Assembly: GCA_934667065.1 (NCBI GenBank)
Contig: CAKULD010000003.1
Span: forward strand, 1 to 64,000
Source of the DNA: an uncultured Collinsella sp.
GTDB taxonomy: Bacteria > Actinomycetota > Coriobacteriia > Coriobacteriales > Coriobacteriaceae
DNA: 64,000 nucleotides
Direction: 5' to 3'
Below, piece by piece: positions 62,081 through 64,000 of this stretch. Position numbers and translations under genes: made by a program. Every line of letters starts with the position of its first letter. Position 1 is the stretch's first letter. The notes beneath the pieces are model-generated. The model had not been told where the DNA came from. It did no database searches and was given only the letters and a program-made list of their open reading frames with translations.

Positions 62081-63208
62081 TTAGACCGGTGCAAGGCCGA
62101 TTCCGGCCCGCAGAGCGTTGAGCCAAGCGGCCTGACGCTTGCGATAGCCCTTGATACGGTAGCGGAATCGGACTCCCGCGAGTCGATGCATCGTTTGGGC
62201 GAAGGCTTCGAGTGCAACAAGGTCTTTCATTTGGTCGCGATTGATAACCAGGACGTGGATGCCCATTGCCTTGAGGCCATTATTTCGATTGCCATCGTGG
62301 ATGCGAGCGTTTTGAAGCTCATGCCCAATTCCGTTGTATTCGTTGTCGACACCGGCTGCCGGGCAATATAAGTCGCAGATGGCGTAGGGGATGCCCGAGG
62401 ACATGTTGACCGCAAGGGTGTCGAAGTCGACTCGATAGTTGAGTAGCAGGCCGCCCATGGGCAGGCTGCAACACCCGAATCCGCCAAAGCGCATGGGCGC
62501 TCCGAGAACAGCAAACATTAGGGATTCGGCTGGGGGTGCAGATCCGGGTCGGGCAAGTTTGACGGCTGTGCGAAACGAGGTATATGAGCTGCTTTTTGCG
62601 AACCGTGCGATCGCCTCGAGCTCCTCGATGGTCGTGGCTGGCTCGCATTTGTAGTGCGCCTGTTCGTAGCGGATTTCATTTTGCTGCTCGGTCACCGACT
62701 GGTCGCTCCGGCAATCGAGATCGTTCGTCGCTTCGAAGGTGTCGGCCTTGGGCCAGATGTCGTCATAGGCGATGGGGTAGGTTGCCTCGGGCGGAAGAGA
62801 ATACGTTCCGAGCAGCTCCATGAGAAGCATTAAGGTTTTGGCAACCGATTCATTTTTGGAACACAGCAGCGCCGTCATGGCAGGGGATGTGGTATAGATG
62901 TCAGCCTCGATGTGCATAATCGCCCCTTCGGGAAGCGGGGCAGAGAGAATATGCTGAAGAAGTCGCTTGTCGGGACGTCTGTTGTCTTCGTTTGAAACGA
63001 GAAGATCGAGCAGTTCGGAATCGTCTTCATTCCAGGCATCGAGCATCGAAAGCGCGTCAAAGTCTATGGCGTCATTATTGGGGATGCAGCCAGCCAGAGC
63101 TTGTGATTGCTGTCCGACGTCGATGGAGTCCCACGGAAGCGCAGAGTAAGCCCGTCGTGCGCGGCGAATCGCGCGGAGGGCGGAGAGATGTGAAATCACG
63201 GTCGTCAT
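62081..63208 (-). CDS. DUF559-like protein, diverged paralogue of the gene at 13747-14754
   Basis: A 375-residue protein. The C-terminal half aligns by eye with the other DUF559-like protein: SAPPAES (223-229) matches SASPMES, FGGFG (241-245) matches the GGLG strand, D279 and E290-Y-N-G with H296 match D232 and E245-Y-K-G with H251, and KAMGIHVLVI matches AQMGYRIITL. Here the ExK lysine is Asn292, so cleavage activity may be lost. The N-terminal 200 residues differ, with two-helix and acidic segments. The ribosome site is weak. It is bracketed by two TGGACAGTTAG inverted-repeat pairs. Function unknown. Confidence 0.65.
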   Translation of the reverse strand: MTTVISHLSALRAIRRARRAYSALPWDSIDVGQQSQALAGCIPNNDAIDFDALSMLDAWNEDDSELLDLLVSNEDNRRPDKRLLQHILSAPLPEGAIMHIEADIYTTSPAMTALLCSKNESVAKTLMLLMELLGTYSLPPEATYPIAYDDIWPKADTFEATNDLDCRSDQSVTEQQNEIRYEQAHYKCEPATTIEELEAIARFAKSSSYTSFRTAVKLARPGSAPPAESLMFAVLGAPMRFGGFGCCSLPMGGLLLNYRVDFDTLAVNMSSGIPYAICDLYCPAAGVDNEYNGIGHELQNARIHDGNRNNGLKAMGIHVLVINRDQMKDLVALEAFAQTMHRLAGVRFRYRIKGYRKRQAAWLNALRAGIGLAPV

Positions 63209-63371
63209 AACTACAAGGTACTAAGCCGTTGGCGAAACGCGGTCGCCGCGTCGTTCTTTTCGCTCAGTGGGGTGTTGTGTGCCATGAACGGCTGGGTGTT
63301 ATGAAGTCGGAGGAATTGGTTGAGGGGATTGCGGGAAATCGAGCTCTTCCGCGAGGGTTGACGACAACTGC

Positions 63372-63574
63372 TGGACAGTTAGTTCAGATACGTATAAGGC
63401 ATCGCGCGTTCGAGGCGTTTCTAAGGGCCCTCGAGGACGATTTGAGGGTAAATGTGCAGCGGTAATGCTCGAAAACGATGAGTTTTGGGCGGCATAGCGT
63501 CCGCCGGGGAGCTCAGAAAGCTCCGAACGGCCCTTTGGGGCTTTAAATAAATACGTATCTGAACTAACTGTCCA
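63372..63574. repeat. 24-bp inverted repeat pair (TGGACAGTTAG family), copy 2
   Basis: Perfect 24-bp arms at 63372-63395 and 63551-63574, identical to those of copy 1, enclose 155 bases whose sequence is unrelated to the 150 bases inside copy 1. Inside are small hairpins such as GGAGCT-CAGAA-AGCTCC. Confidence 0.95.
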
Positions 63575-63596
63575 GAGCAGGTTGACGAGGAATAGA

Positions 63597-63627
63597 AAAA
63601 GGGTCGGAAGCGTGCTTCCGACCCTTT
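63597..63627 (-). terminator. Rho-independent terminator of prs
   Basis: AAGGGTCGGAAG (63599-63610) pairs with CTTCCGACCCTT; on the minus strand it is followed by a T run (complement of 63596-63600). Confidence 0.9.
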
Positions 63628-63660
63628 AAAAACATCGAAGATGATGCGATGCGCAGTAGA

Positions 63661-64000
63661 CTACAGCGCGAAGTCGCCGCCGACGAGCGTGGAGACGGGC
63701 TCCTCGTGGTAAACGGCGGAGATGGCCTGAGCGAACTCCTCGGCGACCGAGATGGTCTTGATCTTGCCGCCGACCTCAACGGGGATGGCGTCGGTGACGA
63801 CGCACTCGACGATGGGGGCGTCGTTGAGGCGCTCGATAGCCGGGCCGGAGAAGATGCCGTGGGTGGCGCACACGTAGATGTCGCCGGCGCCCATGGCCTT
63901 GAGCTCCTTGACGTTGGCGCACAGGGTGCCAGCGGTGTCGATCATGTCGTCGTTGATGATGCAGGTCTTGCCCTTGATGTCACCGATGATGCCCATGACC
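63661..64000 (-). CDS. prs: ribose-phosphate pyrophosphokinase, C-terminal part
   Basis: Partial gene; the 5' end is beyond the window. The visible 113 residues hold the PRPP-binding loop INDDMIDTAGTL, then YVCATHGIFSGPAIERL and the family's C-terminal helix AEEFAQAISAVYHEEPVSTL. The enzyme makes PRPP from ribose 5-phosphate and ATP, the substrate of PurF encoded in this window. The frame continues upstream of the internal Met at 63996. A terminator follows the stop codon. Confidence 0.95.
   Translation of the reverse strand, partial: VMGIIGDIKGKTCIINDDMIDTAGTLCANVKELKAMGAGDIYVCATHGIFSGPAIERLNDAPIVECVVTDAIPVEVGGKIKTISVAEEFAQAISAVYHEEPVSTLVGGDFAL

Noticed and set aside
61489..62220. A 243-codon minus-strand frame crossing from the nuclease-fold gene's end through the repeat into pth
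   Set aside because: It overlaps pth in another frame, runs through both repeat arms and has no ribosome site; pth itself is unmistakable.

Overview
The window looks like chromosomal DNA of a gut actinobacterium of the class Coriobacteriia, most probably Collinsella. This is an inference from high GC content, the gene order rpsF-ssb-rpsR-rplI-dnaB-purA-purD, a LuxR regulator fused to a membrane transporter-like domain, NfnAB, LxxTG-type surface proteins ending in RRKR, and a sortase-dependent pilus cluster. No identity search was possible.

Layout. 1-350: tRNA-Ile, tRNA-Ala, tRNA-Ile, each group closed by a hairpin terminator. 0.5-3.8 kb: a bifunctional-nuclease-family protein, two unknown small genes and the ribosome-associated GTPase TypA. 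4.2-11.5 kb: three co-oriented LPxTG-type pilus genes (tip adhesin, minor pilin, major pilin) with no sortase gene beside them. 11.6-14.8 kb, minus strand: a bactofilin-like membrane protein, a TRIC/UPF0126 channel and a DUF559-like nuclease-fold protein. 15.1-15.4 kb: two tRNA-Ser genes. 15.9-31 kb: housekeeping block (rpsF, ssb, rpsR, rplI, dnaB, purA, purD, Nudix hydrolase, ABC exporter, carA, carB). 31.3-32.5 kb: a stand-alone AAA/DUF4143 ATPase. 32.9-42.6 kb: purE, a class B-like sortase, a MoaE-like gene, purF, purM, purN, a PTS IIA protein, a foldase and YqeY. 43-46.9 kb: a polar amino-acid ABC transporter and a cytidylate-kinase-like protein. 47.3-58.1 kb: an accessory island with a LuxR-type membrane regulator and two large wall-anchored proteins (799 and 2199 residues). 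58.5-64 kb, minus strand: NfnAB, peptidyl-tRNA hydrolase, a second DUF559-like protein and the end of prs.

Working together. Purine synthesis (purA, D, E, F, M, N, with prs making PRPP) and carbamoyl phosphate synthesis (carAB) dominate the core. The pilus cluster and the two large surface proteins need sortases; the only one visible, at 33.4-34.4 kb, is class B-like and distant from them.

The most unusual feature is the density of long inverted repeats between genes. At least eight sequence families are present. Several accessory loci are bracketed on both sides by members of one family found only there in this window: the two DUF559-like genes (each with its own family), the lone ATPase, the LuxR/surface-protein island, and possibly the pilus cluster. 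One family is a 55-bp unit present five times, always with 15-bp arms and a loop of exactly 25 bases. Another has a conserved loop but unrelated stems. Many of the other hairpins share a GGGACAG core. This bracketing is the best candidate for an undescribed system here; its mechanism is unknown and no transposase or recombinase is encoded in the window.
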